Origin: Pseudomonas sp. 7SR1
GTDB lineage: Bacteria > Pseudomonadota > Gammaproteobacteria > Pseudomonadales > Pseudomonadaceae
Assembly: GCF_900156465.1 (NCBI RefSeq)
Contig: NZ_LT707064.1
Span: 1,834,001 to 1,898,000, forward strand
Direction: 5' to 3'
DNA: 64,000 bases
Of the stretch, positions 28,851 to 38,124 are shown piece by piece. The position numbers and the translations under genes are program-made. A model generated the notes under the pieces. It saw only the letters and a list, made by a program, of their open reading frames with translations, did not search any database and was not told the DNA's origin. Position 1 is the stretch's first letter; the number at the start of each line of letters is the position of its first letter.

Positions 28851-29519
28851 ATGACCGCTATCGAATCCGCCATCCCCTGTGTCCCGTACCCACCGCGGCT
28901 CGACCTGGGGCCACAGCTGACTGGCGAGCAATTGCTCGCTTCGATGCAATCGACCATGCGCCTGCACCAAGGTGGCCCGGTCTGGTTGTTCGCCTACGGT
29001 TCGTTGATCTGGCGGCCGGAGTGCACAGCGGTGGAGCGGGTGCGCGGGCGAGTCCATGGTTATCATCGCGGCCTGTATCTATGGTCCCATGAACACCGTG
29101 GCACGCCGGAGTTGCCGGGGCTGGTGTTCGGGCTGGACCGCGGCGGTTCGTGCAGCGGTTTCGCTTATCGGTTGCCGCAAGAGAACCTCGAGGACTCGCT
29201 GTTTGCCTTATGGCAGCGCGAGATGCCCTTCCCGTCGTATCGGCCCCACTGGCTCAGTTGCCGCCTCGAAAATGGCAACCGGGTGCAGGCGCTGGGATTC
29301 GTACTGGAGCGACACCTGCCCAGCTATGCCGGCAACGTGCCGGACCATGTGCTGAACCAGGTGTTCGAAAGTGCGTGTGGGCGTTATGGCACGACCCGCG
29401 ATTACGTCGAGCAGACCATCCAGGCCCTGCGTAGCCACGCCATGCCAGACCGGAATCTGGAGGCGCGGCTCAAGCGCTGCGGGTCAGTGCGCGATCAGGC
29501 CGTCACTTCTCGGCTCTGA
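28851..29519 (+). CDS. ChaC-family gamma-glutamylcyclotransferase
   Basis: 222 residues. The cyclotransferase fold is marked by [54 protein letters not shown] and the [12 protein letters not shown] region. ChaC enzymes split glutathione or gamma-glutamyl peptides to 5-oxoproline. About 40 residues precede the usual YGSL start, with no signal peptide. GAGGAG lies 16 bases before ATG 28851, a rather long spacing, so the start is not fixed. It overlaps the 3' end of the convergent glpT by 25 bases. Confidence 0.85.
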   Translation: MTAIESAIPCVPYPPRLDLGPQLTGEQLLASMQSTMRLHQGGPVWLFAYGSLIWRPECTAVERVRGRVHGYHRGLYLWSHEHRGTPELPGLVFGLDRGGSCSGFAYRLPQENLEDSLFALWQREMPFPSYRPHWLSCRLENGNRVQALGFVLERHLPSYAGNVPDHVLNQVFESACGRYGTTRDYVEQTIQALRSHAMPDRNLEARLKRCGSVRDQAVTSRL

Positions 29520-30844
29520 CTGGCGACTTGCTTGTGCCCCAGGGTGGGCGCGAGGAAGGCCATTGCCAGCAGGCAGGCGCCCACCAGCAGGACAAAACCG
29601 CCGTTCCAGCCGAAATGGTCCACGGTATAGCCCATGGCGGCACTGGCCGCGACCGAGCCGCCCAAGTAGCCAAACAGACCGGTGAAGCCGGCAGCGGTGC
29701 CAGCGGCTTTCTTCGGTGCCAGCTCCAGCGCCTGCAGGCCGATCAGCATGACCGGGCCATAGATCAGGAAGCCAATGGATACCAGGGCGATCATGTCGAC
29801 GGTCGGGTTGCCCGCCGGGTTCAGCCAGTACACCAGCGTCGCCACGGTCACCAGCGCCATGAACACCATGCCTGTCAGGCCACGGTTGCCACGGAAGATC
29901 TTGTCCGACATCCAGCCGCACAGCAGCGTGCCCGGAATACCTGCCCACTCGTAGAAGAAATACGCCCAGGAGCTCTTGTCCACCGTGAAACCCTTGGCTT
30001 CCTTGAGGTAGGTGGGCGCCCAGTCCAGCACACCGTAGCGCAGCAGGTAGACGAACACGTTGGCCAAGGCGATGTACCACAGCATCTTGTTGCGCAGCAC
30101 GTACTTGACGAAGATTTCCTTGGTGCTGAATTCGTTCTCGTGGCTGGCGTCGTAACCTTCCGGGTAATCGTCCTTGTATTTCTCGATGGGCGGCAGGCCC
30201 ACCGATTGCGGGGTGTCGCGCATGGTCGCGAAGGCGAACAGCGCAACCATCAGCGCCACGGCCGCCGGGACATAGAACGCAGCGTGCCAGTCATTGAACC
30301 AGCCCATTCCCAGCAGGAACAGTGGACCGATCAGGCCGCCGCCGACGTTATGCGCAACGTTCCACACCGACACCACGCCACCGCGTTCCTTCTGGGACCA
30401 CCAGTGCACCATGGTCCGGCCACTGGGCGGCCACCCCATGCCCTGGGCCCAGCCGTTGATGAACAGCAGGATGAACATCATGGTCACGCTGGACGTCGCC
30501 CAAGGTGCGAAACCGAAAATAAACATCACCCCCGCAGAGACCAGCAGGCCGAATGGCAGGAAGTAGCGTGGGTTGGAACGGTCGGACACCAGGCCCATGA
30601 GGAACTTGGACAATCCATAGGCAATGGCGATGGCCGACATGGCCACGCCCAGCTGACCGCGGGTATAGCCTTCGTCGATCAGGTACGGCATGGCCAGGGA
30701 AAAGTTCTTGCGCAGCAGGTAGTAGCCGGCGTAGCCAATGAAGATGCCAGCGAAGATCTGCCAGCGAAGGCGTCGGTAGGTGCTGTCTATTTTTTCTTCA
30801 GGCAGAGGTGCCTGATGAGTGGCGGGACGAAAGAAAGCAAACAT
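29495..30844 (-). CDS. glpT: Glycerol-3-phosphate transporter
   Basis: 449 residues, 12 membrane helices, major facilitator superfamily, organophosphate:phosphate antiporter group. [23 protein letters not shown] is the N-terminal signature with its conserved Arg-Lys, and [21 protein letters not shown] is the family motif. It imports glycerol-3-phosphate in exchange for phosphate and is the usual entry route of fosfomycin. The other glp genes are absent here, so glpT is an isolated member; a GlpR-type operator lies 109 bases upstream. The gene overlaps chaC at its end by 25 bases. Confidence 0.95.
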   Translation of the reverse strand: MFAFFRPATHQAPLPEEKIDSTYRRLRWQIFAGIFIGYAGYYLLRKNFSLAMPYLIDEGYTRGQLGVAMSAIAIAYGLSKFLMGLVSDRSNPRYFLPFGLLVSAGVMFIFGFAPWATSSVTMMFILLFINGWAQGMGWPPSGRTMVHWWSQKERGGVVSVWNVAHNVGGGLIGPLFLLGMGWFNDWHAAFYVPAAVALMVALFAFATMRDTPQSVGLPPIEKYKDDYPEGYDASHENEFSTKEIFVKYVLRNKMLWYIALANVFVYLLRYGVLDWAPTYLKEAKGFTVDKSSWAYFFYEWAGIPGTLLCGWMSDKIFRGNRGLTGMVFMALVTVATLVYWLNPAGNPTVDMIALVSIGFLIYGPVMLIGLQALELAPKKAAGTAAGFTGLFGYLGGSVAASAAMGYTVDHFGWNGGFVLLVGACLLAMAFLAPTLGHKQVASQSREVTA

Positions 30845-30952
30845 TCAAGGGCTCCAGATTCTTGTTATGACTGCGGATGCGAATGTTACAGTTTCGTTAC
30901 CGAAAATAGCATTGCTTCTCATCGCTTAAATAGCAAAAACTTCCCGCAACGA

Positions 30953-30970
30953 ATGTTCTTAAATGAACAT
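30953..30970. promoter_or_regulatory. GlpR-type operator upstream of glpT
   Basis: ATGTTC-TTAAAT-GAACAT is a perfect 6+6 inverted repeat with the half-sites and spacing of the E. coli GlpR operator. It lies 109 bases before the glpT start, next to AT-rich promoter-like sequence (GCTTAAATAGC). GlpR represses glp genes until glycerol-3-phosphate is present. The rest of 30971-31074 shows nothing notable. Confidence 0.72.
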
Positions 30971-31074
30971 GTCGCTCAGATATAAACAGATGGCGTTGTA
31001 GGAGATGTCGGCGCAGACCGTTTAGGCGTGATTCGATATCACGCCGCAAAGCTGCTTGAGGAAGGGGGGAGGGG

Positions 31075-31124
31075 AAAAAGCTCGTCCAGGGCGGCCTGCG
31101 CAAATCCGGCCAGGACCGCCCTGG
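31075..31124 (-). terminator. Terminator of the quinone oxidoreductase gene
   Basis: On the minus strand CCAGGGCGG and CCGCCCTGG (31124-31116 and 31094-31086) form a stem with a 21-base inner part that can itself pair, followed after a few bases by a short T-run (31079-31075). It starts 6 bases past the stop of the oxidoreductase gene. Confidence 0.6.
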
Positions 31125-31129
31125 TGCAT

Positions 31130-32107
31130 TCAACGCACTTGCACGACCACCTTGCCAACGGCCTTTCGCTGGCCCAGGTCATTGATGGCCTGGGCGGCCT
31201 GGCTCAGGGGGTACACCTGGGAAACCAGCGGCTTGAGCTTGCCTTCGGCGAACCAGCCGAACAGCTGCTGGAAGTTGGCGGCGTTGTCCTGGGGCTGGCG
31301 CTGGGCGAAGGAGCCCCAGAACACCCCTACCACGGCGGCGCCCTTGAGCAACGCCAGGTTCACCGGCAACTCGGGGATGCGACCGCTGGCGAACCCCACC
31401 ACCAGCAGCCGGCCATTCCAGGCGATGGCGCGAATGGCCTGGTCGAACAGGTCCCCACCCACCGGGTCGTAGATCACATCGGCGCCCTGGCCGTCGGTGA
31501 GGCGCTTGATTTCATCCTTCAGGCTCGTTTCGCTGTAGTCGATCAATTCGTCGGCACCCGCGGCCTTGGCCACGGCGAGTTTTTCCGCGCTGCTGGCGGC
31601 GGCAATCACCCGGGCGCCCATGGCCTTGCCGATCTCCACCGCGGCCAGGCCGACGCCGCCGGAGGCGCCCAGCACCAGCAGGGTTTCGCCGGGTTGCAGG
31701 TTGGCTCGCTGCTTGAGGGCATGCATCGAGGTGCCGTAGGTCATGCTGAATGCCGCGGCGGTGTTGAAGTCCATGGACGATGGAATGGGCAGGACGTTAT
31801 AGCCCGGCACCGCGACCTGTTCGGCAAAGCTGCCCCAGCCGGTCAGCGCCATGACCCGGTCGCCGACTTTCAAGTGGCTGACCTTTTCGCCCACTTCACG
31901 GATGACTCCCGCCGCTTCGCCGCCGGGGGAGAAAGGGAAGGGAGGCTTGAACTGATACTTGCCCTCGATGATCAGCGTGTCAGGGAAATTCACCCCGGCG
32001 GCATGCACATCCAGCAACACTTCGTTCTTTTTCGCGACAGGGCTGGCGACTTCTTCCAGCACCAGCGATTCGGCGGGGCCGAATTCTTTGCACAGCACGG
32101 CTTTCAT
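31130..32107 (-). CDS. NADPH:quinone oxidoreductase family protein (zinc-free MDR)
   Basis: 325 residues, medium-chain dehydrogenase/reductase of the quinone oxidoreductase branch. HAAGVNFPDTLIIEGKYQFKPPFPFSPGGEAAGVI replaces the zinc ligands of alcohol dehydrogenases, and the Rossmann motif is VLGASGGVGLAAVEIGKAMGA. GADVIYDPVGGDLFDQAIRAI is typical of this branch. It should reduce quinones or enones with NADPH in the cytoplasm. GGAATAGCC upstream of ATG 32107 gives a fair ribosome site. Single gene, divergent from the FliL-like gene. Confidence 0.88.
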   Translation of the reverse strand: MKAVLCKEFGPAESLVLEEVASPVAKKNEVLLDVHAAGVNFPDTLIIEGKYQFKPPFPFSPGGEAAGVIREVGEKVSHLKVGDRVMALTGWGSFAEQVAVPGYNVLPIPSSMDFNTAAAFSMTYGTSMHALKQRANLQPGETLLVLGASGGVGLAAVEIGKAMGARVIAAASSAEKLAVAKAAGADELIDYSETSLKDEIKRLTDGQGADVIYDPVGGDLFDQAIRAIAWNGRLLVVGFASGRIPELPVNLALLKGAAVVGVFWGSFAQRQPQDNAANFQQLFGWFAEGKLKPLVSQVYPLSQAAQAINDLGQRKAVGKVVVQVR

Positions 32108-32257
32108 CAGGGCTATTCCTTTGGGAGTGTTGGCCGATAAGTGTAGGTGTGAGAGTCAATGGGTCAACGAGCATGCCCTGCCCTGATAGCCGGCCATAAG
32201 CTTGTGCTTGAGCGGCGGGGCGGTATGCTGGGCCGCAAACCGGATGAGGAGTCAAAT

Positions 32258-32674
32258 GTGAAAGCGTGGATCATGTTGATGCTGGCCCTGTCGCTGCCTG
32301 TGATGGCGACGGCCGAAGAGGCCAAGGAGGCCAAGGAAGGCGAGGCGCCGAAGGTCAGTTACATCACCCTTAGCCCGCCTTTCGTGGGCAACTATGGCCT
32401 GGACGGTACGGCGAAGCTCAAGGTCTACAAGGCCGACGTGGCCCTGCGCGTCACGGGCGATGCCGCGGCGGCGGCGGTGAAGGCCAACGAGCCGCTGATC
32501 CGTAACCAGCTGGTTGCGCTGTTCGCCCAGCAGACCAGCGAGACGATGAACAACCTTGAAGCCAAGGAAAAGTTGCGTCAGGAAGCGTTGAAGCAGACCC
32601 AGCAGGTCATGAACGACGAGACAGGCAAGCCGATGGTGGATGACCTGCTCTTCAACAACCTGATCATCCAGTAG
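32258..32674 (+). CDS. FliL-like exported protein
   Basis: 138 residues from GTG 32258, 6 bases after GAGGAG; an in-frame ATG at 32225 lacks such a site and would spoil the signal peptide. A signal peptide (VKAWIMLMLALSLPVMATA) is followed by an acidic Glu/Lys stretch and a FliL-type domain: VSYITLSPPFVGNYGLDG, then EPLIRNQLVALFAQQTSETMNNLEAKEKLRQEALKQTQQVM. FliL binds the flagellar stator, but no flagellar genes are near, so this is a stand-alone relative, probably periplasmic, with a function still unknown. The segment before QTQQVM is a charged helix. Confidence 0.8.
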   Translation: MKAWIMLMLALSLPVMATAEEAKEAKEGEAPKVSYITLSPPFVGNYGLDGTAKLKVYKADVALRVTGDAAAAAVKANEPLIRNQLVALFAQQTSETMNNLEAKEKLRQEALKQTQQVMNDETGKPMVDDLLFNNLIIQ

Positions 32675-32734
32675 GTCGCTGCATCGCAGCCTCGAGGCAC
32701 GCGCCGAGAATCGCGCGCGTGGCTCAAGGCCGCA

Positions 32735-33853
32735 TCAAGAGGCCAGGCTCTTGCGGAACCGCCCCAGCGCGATCGCGAAGAACAGCAGCCCGATGGCCGC
32801 CAGCGCCAGCAGGTCCGGCCACACCACATCGACGCCAGCGTCACGGAACAGGATCGCCGCCCCCAGGCTGACGAAATGGGTGGATGGCGAGCCCTGCATC
32901 ACCCACTGCAGCCATTGCGGCATGCTGTCCAGCGGCGTACTGCCGCCGGATAGCAGCAGCATCGGGATAATGACGGGAATCGACAGCAGCCCGAACTGTG
33001 GCGTGGAGCGAGCCAGGGTAGCCAGAAAAATACCCAGCGCGGTGCTGGCGAACAGGTAGAGGGCAGTCACTGCCAGGAAGAGTGGCAGGGAGCCGGCGAG
33101 GGGCACCCCCAGTGCGAACTTGACGACGACTTCCAGTGAGATCCAGGTACACAGGACCACCACCAGCATATTGCTGCAGATTTTCGCCAGCATGATCTCC
33201 AGCGCCGTCAATGGCAGCACCAGCAGGTGATCGAGGGTTCCGTGCTCGCGTTCGCGCAGCAGCGCAGTGCCCGTCAGGATGATGGCCAGGATCGTGATGT
33301 TATTGACGATCTGGATCACGGCCAGGAACCAGCCGCCTTCCAGGTTGGGGTTGAACAGTGACCGGGTGGCCAGCTTCACGGGCGTTCGCTCAGCCGCTTG
33401 CGCCTGGCCGCTGTAGCTCATCAATTCCTGCTGGAAAATCCGCCCGATGTAGCCGGCCCCCATGAAGGCCTGGCTCATGGCCGTGGCATCGACGTTCAGT
33501 TGCAGCGCCGGCTCGCGGCCGGCCAGCAGGTCGGTCTGGAAATTGGCGGGCACGTCGATGACAAACGTGTAGCGGCCACTGTCCATGACCTTGTCCAGCT
33601 CCCCATAGGGTAGCGCCACCGGTGTCTGGAACTCTGGTGGCTGCAGCGCCTGGGCCAGTTGGCGGGAGAGGTGGCTCTGGTCCTCATCCACCACCGCCAC
33701 GCTGGCGTTGTGAACGCCGATGACTGAACCTGCGGCCGGCATGTAGATGGCCACGGTGAAGGCGTAGACCAGGAACAGCAGCAGGACCGAGTCATATCTC
33801 AGGCTGGTCAATTCCTTGAGTCCGAGGCGCCAGATGTGTGAAAGCGTATGCAT
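32735..33853 (-). CDS. ABC-2 type export permease (YhhJ-like)
   Basis: 372 residues from ATG 33853, which shares one base with the rbbA stop (TGATG). One N-terminal helix (SVLLLFLVYAFTVAIYMPA), a periplasmic domain of about 150 residues, then five C-terminal helices: the ABC-2 plan of YhhJ/YadH-type exporters. LREREHGTLDHLLVLPLTALEIMLAKI is the conserved cytoplasmic loop that meets the ATPase. It is the last gene of the hlyD-rbbA-permease operon and would supply the second membrane half beside the permease part of RbbA. Confidence 0.88.
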   Translation of the reverse strand: MHTLSHIWRLGLKELTSLRYDSVLLLFLVYAFTVAIYMPAAGSVIGVHNASVAVVDEDQSHLSRQLAQALQPPEFQTPVALPYGELDKVMDSGRYTFVIDVPANFQTDLLAGREPALQLNVDATAMSQAFMGAGYIGRIFQQELMSYSGQAQAAERTPVKLATRSLFNPNLEGGWFLAVIQIVNNITILAIILTGTALLREREHGTLDHLLVLPLTALEIMLAKICSNMLVVVLCTWISLEVVVKFALGVPLAGSLPLFLAVTALYLFASTALGIFLATLARSTPQFGLLSIPVIIPMLLLSGGSTPLDSMPQWLQWVMQGSPSTHFVSLGAAILFRDAGVDVVWPDLLALAAIGLLFFAIALGRFRKSLAS

Positions 33854-36579
33854 CAGGCCTCCTGCTTCTTCAGCATGAGCAGGCTCAGCCCGGTGAATCC
33901 CAGGAAGAAGCCGCACAAGGCCAGGCATTGCGGCCACAGCTGGCGCAGGTCCAGGGCCTTGGTGAAGGTACCGACAGCAATGTCCAGGAAGTAGCCGGCG
34001 GGAAATAACTGGCCCATCAGCGCCGCGGAGCCTTCCAGGGACGAGCGCGGCACGATCAGCCCGGAGAACTGGATGGTCGGCAGGCTGGTGATGATCATGG
34101 TGCCGAGGATCGCCGCGATCTGGGTGCGGGTGAATGCCGAGATCAGCATCCCCATGCTGGTAGTCGCCAGCACGTAGAGCAGGCCGCCCAATGCCAGTGC
34201 CAGGCCACTGCCCTTGAACGGCACGCCGAACAACCAGCGATTCATCGCCGTCAGCAAGGCCAGGTTGATCAGGCTGACAACCAGATAGGGCGCCTGTTTG
34301 CCCAGGAGGAACTCCAGGCGGGTCAGTGGTGTGGCGTAGAAGTTGGTAATCGAACCGAGCTCCTTTTCCCGGACGATGCCCAGCGCTGTCAACATGGCCG
34401 GGATGAAGGCCAGGATCAGCGCCATGACCCCTGGGCCAATGGCATTCACGCTGACCACGTCCTGGTTGTAGCGAAACCGGGTCTGCAGCTTCGCCCCGGC
34501 CTGTGGGTTCAGCGCCGGGCTGCTCTGTTCGGCCAACTGCTCGAGATTGGCTTGATGCACGGCCTGGACGTAGTTACGGCTGGTTTCGGCGCGAAACGGC
34601 ATGCCTCCGTCCAGCCAGGCGCCGACGGTGGGCTGCCGGCCGGCATACAGGTCACGTCCGAAGCCGGGCGGGATCTCCAGGGCCAGCTTGATTTCCGAGC
34701 GTTGCAGGCGTCGATGCAGCTCATCGGCGTCCCGGATGGCCGGTTGCTCCTTGAAGTAGCGTGAGCTGCGAAAAGCTTCCAGGTAAGCGCGGCTCTGCGG
34801 GCTCTGATCCTGGTCGAACACGGCGAATGCGAGGTTTTCCACATCCAGGGAAATGCCGTAGCCGAAGATCACCATCATGAACAGCGCCCCGAGCAAGGCG
34901 AATGCCATGCGGACCTTGTCCCGCAGCAGTTCCTTGCCCTCCCGGCTGGCGACGGCCAGCAGCCGACCGAGGCTCAGGCCATGCCGGTCTCGCGGGGCCT
35001 CGCTGCTGTCGAGGGTTACCGGGGGAGTGCCTGACTGGGTCTGACCCTGGGCCTGCTCCAGACAAGTGACGAACGCGGCCTCCAGGGTCTGGCCGTTGAA
35101 TTGTGCCTGCAGGGCTTGCGGCGTATCGCAAGCCAGCACCTTGCCGGCGTGCATCAGCGAAATGCGGTCGCAACGCTGGGCTTCGTTCATGAAGTGCGTG
35201 GAGAGGAAAATCGTCACGCCTTGTTCGCGAGACAGCTCGATCAGCAATCGCCAGAAGTCGTCCCGCGCCGCCGGGTCGACGCCTGATGTCGGTTCGTCCA
35301 GGATCAGGACTTCCGGACGGTGCAGCACCGCCACCGCCAGTGACAAGCGTTGGCGCAGGCCCAGGGGCAGGGCGCCGGAAGGCTGGTCGGCGTGGTCCCG
35401 CAGCTTGAAGCGCTCGATCAGTTCTTCGATGCGGCTGCCACTTTCGGCCTTGGGCAGGTCGAACATCCTGGCGTGCAGGGCCAGATTCTGGCGCACGCTC
35501 AATTCGCCATACAGTGAAAAGCTCTGAGACATGAAACCTACCCGTTTGCGGGTGGCGAGGTCCCTGGCATCGACCGGGTTGCCCAGCAGCCGGGCGCTGC
35601 CTTCGCTGGCGGGCATGAGCCCGGTCAGCACTTTCATGGTGGTGGTCTTGCCGCAACCGTTGGAGCCCAGGAAGCCGAAGATCTCCCCGCGTCCAATCGC
35701 GAAGCTGACCTTGTCGACTGCCGTGAAGTCGCCGAAGCGCAAGGTCAGGTCGTGGGCCTCGATGGCGATGTCGGCGGTGTCGCTGTTCCTGGGCGGAATC
35801 GCCAACGGCTCGGTGTCGCGGCTGCTGTCGCCCTGGAAATGGGTAAACGCCGAGTCGAGCTTGCCGGTGGGAGTGACCGCCGCCAATTCCTTGCTCAATC
35901 CCTCGGCCAGCAAGCGACCGTTGTCGAGCATCAGGCAGTGCTCGAACTGCTCGGCCTCTTCCATATAGGCCGTGGCGACCAGCAGGGTCAGTTGCGGCCG
36001 TTGTCGGCGTACATCCTCTACCAGTTCCCAGAAGCGGCGCCGGGACAGCGGATCCACGCCAGTGGTGGGTTCGTCGAGAATCAGCAGGTCCGGTTCGTGG
36101 ATCAGGGCGCAACACAGGCCCAGTTTCTGTTTCATGCCGCCGGACAGCTTGCCCGCCGGGCGGTCGGCAAAGCCCTGCAGATCGGTCGCCAGCAGCAGTT
36201 TGCCCATGCGCTGTTCGCACTCGCCCCGGGATAACCCGAACAGCGTGCCGAAGAACCGGACGTTCTCGCGTATCGACAAGTCCGGGTAAAGATTGCCTCC
36301 CAGCCCTTGAGGCATGAAGGCGATGCGACGATAGAGGGTGTTGCGATGGCGCCGCTCCTCGATCGAGGCGCCCAGTACCTCCAACCGACCCTGCTGGAGC
36401 TTCTTCACGCCGGCAATCAGCCCCAGCAGGCTCGACTTGCCTGCCCCGTCCGGGCCGATCAGGCCGCAACGGGTGCCGGCGGGCAGGCTGAAGGCGATGT
36501 CGCTCAGGGCGACATGCGGGCCGTAGCGGTGCTCGAGGCCTGAGGCGTGCAGTGCCAGCTCGCCGCCGCTGGCGTTCAT
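33853..36579 (-). CDS. rbbA: RbbA-type ABC ATPase-permease fusion
   Basis: 908 residues from ATG 36579 (another ATG lies 6 codons upstream inside hlyD). Two ABC ATPase domains come first: Walker A GPDGAGKSS near 40 with LSGGMKQKL, and GSNGCGKTT near 310 with a divergent signature LPLGLRQRLS. Residues about 530-908 form an ABC-2 permease (LLRDKVRMAFALLGALFMMVIFG, then five helices). E. coli RbbA is ribosome-associated; in operon with a HlyD protein and a second permease it more likely acts in drug or lipid export. The second ATPase signature PLGLRQR deviates from SGGxxQR, as in many YhiH/RbbA proteins. Confidence 0.9.
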   Translation of the reverse strand: MNASGGELALHASGLEHRYGPHVALSDIAFSLPAGTRCGLIGPDGAGKSSLLGLIAGVKKLQQGRLEVLGASIEERRHRNTLYRRIAFMPQGLGGNLYPDLSIRENVRFFGTLFGLSRGECEQRMGKLLLATDLQGFADRPAGKLSGGMKQKLGLCCALIHEPDLLILDEPTTGVDPLSRRRFWELVEDVRRQRPQLTLLVATAYMEEAEQFEHCLMLDNGRLLAEGLSKELAAVTPTGKLDSAFTHFQGDSSRDTEPLAIPPRNSDTADIAIEAHDLTLRFGDFTAVDKVSFAIGRGEIFGFLGSNGCGKTTTMKVLTGLMPASEGSARLLGNPVDARDLATRKRVGFMSQSFSLYGELSVRQNLALHARMFDLPKAESGSRIEELIERFKLRDHADQPSGALPLGLRQRLSLAVAVLHRPEVLILDEPTSGVDPAARDDFWRLLIELSREQGVTIFLSTHFMNEAQRCDRISLMHAGKVLACDTPQALQAQFNGQTLEAAFVTCLEQAQGQTQSGTPPVTLDSSEAPRDRHGLSLGRLLAVASREGKELLRDKVRMAFALLGALFMMVIFGYGISLDVENLAFAVFDQDQSPQSRAYLEAFRSSRYFKEQPAIRDADELHRRLQRSEIKLALEIPPGFGRDLYAGRQPTVGAWLDGGMPFRAETSRNYVQAVHQANLEQLAEQSSPALNPQAGAKLQTRFRYNQDVVSVNAIGPGVMALILAFIPAMLTALGIVREKELGSITNFYATPLTRLEFLLGKQAPYLVVSLINLALLTAMNRWLFGVPFKGSGLALALGGLLYVLATTSMGMLISAFTRTQIAAILGTMIITSLPTIQFSGLIVPRSSLEGSAALMGQLFPAGYFLDIAVGTFTKALDLRQLWPQCLALCGFFLGFTGLSLLMLKKQEA

Positions 36580-37541
36580 TGCAGGTTGGCCGGCCAATCG
36601 ACGGGGGCCGTGCGCACGTAGCCGGCGCCGGGCATGCCGGGCTTGGCCTGGGGAACTTCGCCGGGCCGGGTCAGGCGTATCTTGACCCGAAATACCAGTT
36701 TCTGGCGTTCGTCGCGGGTTTCGACTTCCTTGGGAGTGAACTGGGATTTGGCCGCCACGAAGCTGACCGTCGCCGGCAGCGGTCGCTCGGGCAGGGCGTC
36801 GAGCAACAGCCGCGCCTCGTCCCCCACGGTCAGCTTACCGGCCACCGACGCCGGCAGATAAAGGTTCATGTACTGGTCGTTCGGATCGATCATCAGTAGC
36901 ACCCGTCCGCCTGCGCCCAACACTTCGCCGGGTTCGGCCAGGCGCAGCTGGATCACGCCGTCGATGGGCGCGCGCAGGCTGCTGTCGTCTATTTCGCTGG
37001 TCAGTTGGGCGACCTGGGCCAGGCTCGCACCGATGGCGGCGACGGCCGCCGATACCTGGGCCCGGGCCGCGTTGACGGCGGCGTTGGCGGTATCGAAGCG
37101 GGCTTGCTGCTGGTCGATGGTCTGTTCGCTGGCGTAGCCGCGCTTGAACAGTTCCTGGGTTCGCTTGAGCTCCTGGTGGGCGAGCAGTTGCTCGCTGTGT
37201 CGCAGTTGCACGTTGGCCTCGGTGGCCGCCAGGTTCTCCCGGGCCCGCGTCACTTCGGCCTCGGCCTGGTTGCGCTGGGCCTCGAGGGTCCGGGTGTCCA
37301 TGCGCGCCAGCAACTGGCCCTTGACCACATGGTCGCCTTCATCGACATGGACTTGCGCCAGCCGGCCCGGGGTTTTGCTGGCGATCTGGACTTCGGTGGC
37401 CTCGAGGCGACCGTTGCCCATGCTCAGACCCTCCGGCAGGCGATCCTGCCGGGATTTCCAATAGCCGAATCCACCGGCGGCCAGCAACACTGCCATCAGG
37501 GCGACGACAAAAAAGCGAGAGAGGTGAGGGGGCGTCGACAT
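36576..37541 (-). CDS. HlyD-family periplasmic adaptor of the RbbA exporter
   Basis: 321 residues from ATG 37541; an ATG three codons upstream (37550) touches its ribosome site and is less likely. One N-terminal membrane anchor (FFVVALMAVLLAAGGFGYW), a biotinyl-lipoyl-like domain (GRLEATEVQIASKTPGRLAQVHVDEGDHV), a long helical hairpin (about 85-190) and a second barrel (DSSLRAPIDGVIQLRLAEPGEV). It links the inner-membrane ABC exporter to an outer-membrane channel such as TolC; none is encoded here. It overlaps rbbA by 4 bases (ATGA). Confidence 0.9.
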   Translation of the reverse strand: MSTPPHLSRFFVVALMAVLLAAGGFGYWKSRQDRLPEGLSMGNGRLEATEVQIASKTPGRLAQVHVDEGDHVVKGQLLARMDTRTLEAQRNQAEAEVTRARENLAATEANVQLRHSEQLLAHQELKRTQELFKRGYASEQTIDQQQARFDTANAAVNAARAQVSAAVAAIGASLAQVAQLTSEIDDSSLRAPIDGVIQLRLAEPGEVLGAGGRVLLMIDPNDQYMNLYLPASVAGKLTVGDEARLLLDALPERPLPATVSFVAAKSQFTPKEVETRDERQKLVFRVKIRLTRPGEVPQAKPGMPGAGYVRTAPVDWPANLQ

Positions 37542-37622
37542 GTCCGGCATCCTGCGGCTGTAGCGCTGCAGTCTAGCTGCACAATCCTGGGTCGAGCTTG
37601 ATATCCATCAACTCATGACCTG

Positions 37623-38072
37623 TCAGCGCAGCGCTATGATCGCTGCCCACTGCTCGGGCGTCACCGGCATGACCGACAGGCGCGAGCCTTTGTGCACCAG
37701 TGGCATCTCGGCCAGGGCGCTCTGCTGCTTGAGCAAGTCCAGCTTCAGAACGCGGGGGAATGTCTCGACATGGCCCACGTCCAGCGCGCTCCAGGGGTTC
37801 TTGTCCGGACCGGCCTTCGGGTCGAAGTAAGGGCTATCGGGTTCCAGGGCCGTAGGGTCGGGATAGGCGGCCTTGACGATTTTTCCGATACCGGCGATTC
37901 CGGGTTCGGGGCAGCTGGAGTGGTAAAAGAAAAAGGTGTCGCCCTGGGCCATGGCCCGCAGGAAGTTGCGTGCCTGGTAATTGCGCACGCCATCCCAGCG
38001 TGCCTGGCCGAGCTGCTCCAGGCCTCGGATGGACAGTTCGTCGGGCTCGGATTTCATCAGCCAATGGGCCAT
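37623..38072 (-). CDS. EVE domain protein
   Basis: 149 residues, a single EVE domain of the PUA-like superfamily. AHWLMKSEPDELSIRGL, WDGVRNYQARNFLRAM, GDTFFFYHSS and GIAGIGKIVKAAYPDPTA form the pocket that in related proteins binds modified bases in DNA or RNA. EVE proteins occur as housekeeping genes next to zapA/6S/cyclo-ligase loci, as here, and also within defence islands. It is upstream of and in line with the hlyD exporter operon (81-base gap), which may be co-transcribed. A palindrome that could be an operator lies 53 bases before its start. Confidence 0.92.
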   Translation of the reverse strand: MAHWLMKSEPDELSIRGLEQLGQARWDGVRNYQARNFLRAMAQGDTFFFYHSSCPEPGIAGIGKIVKAAYPDPTALEPDSPYFDPKAGPDKNPWSALDVGHVETFPRVLKLDLLKQQSALAEMPLVHKGSRLSVMPVTPEQWAAIIALR

Positions 38073-38124
38073 GGTTTCTACTCCTGGAGACAGGGTTTGA
38101 AAAAAGTTCTACGATTTTATGACA

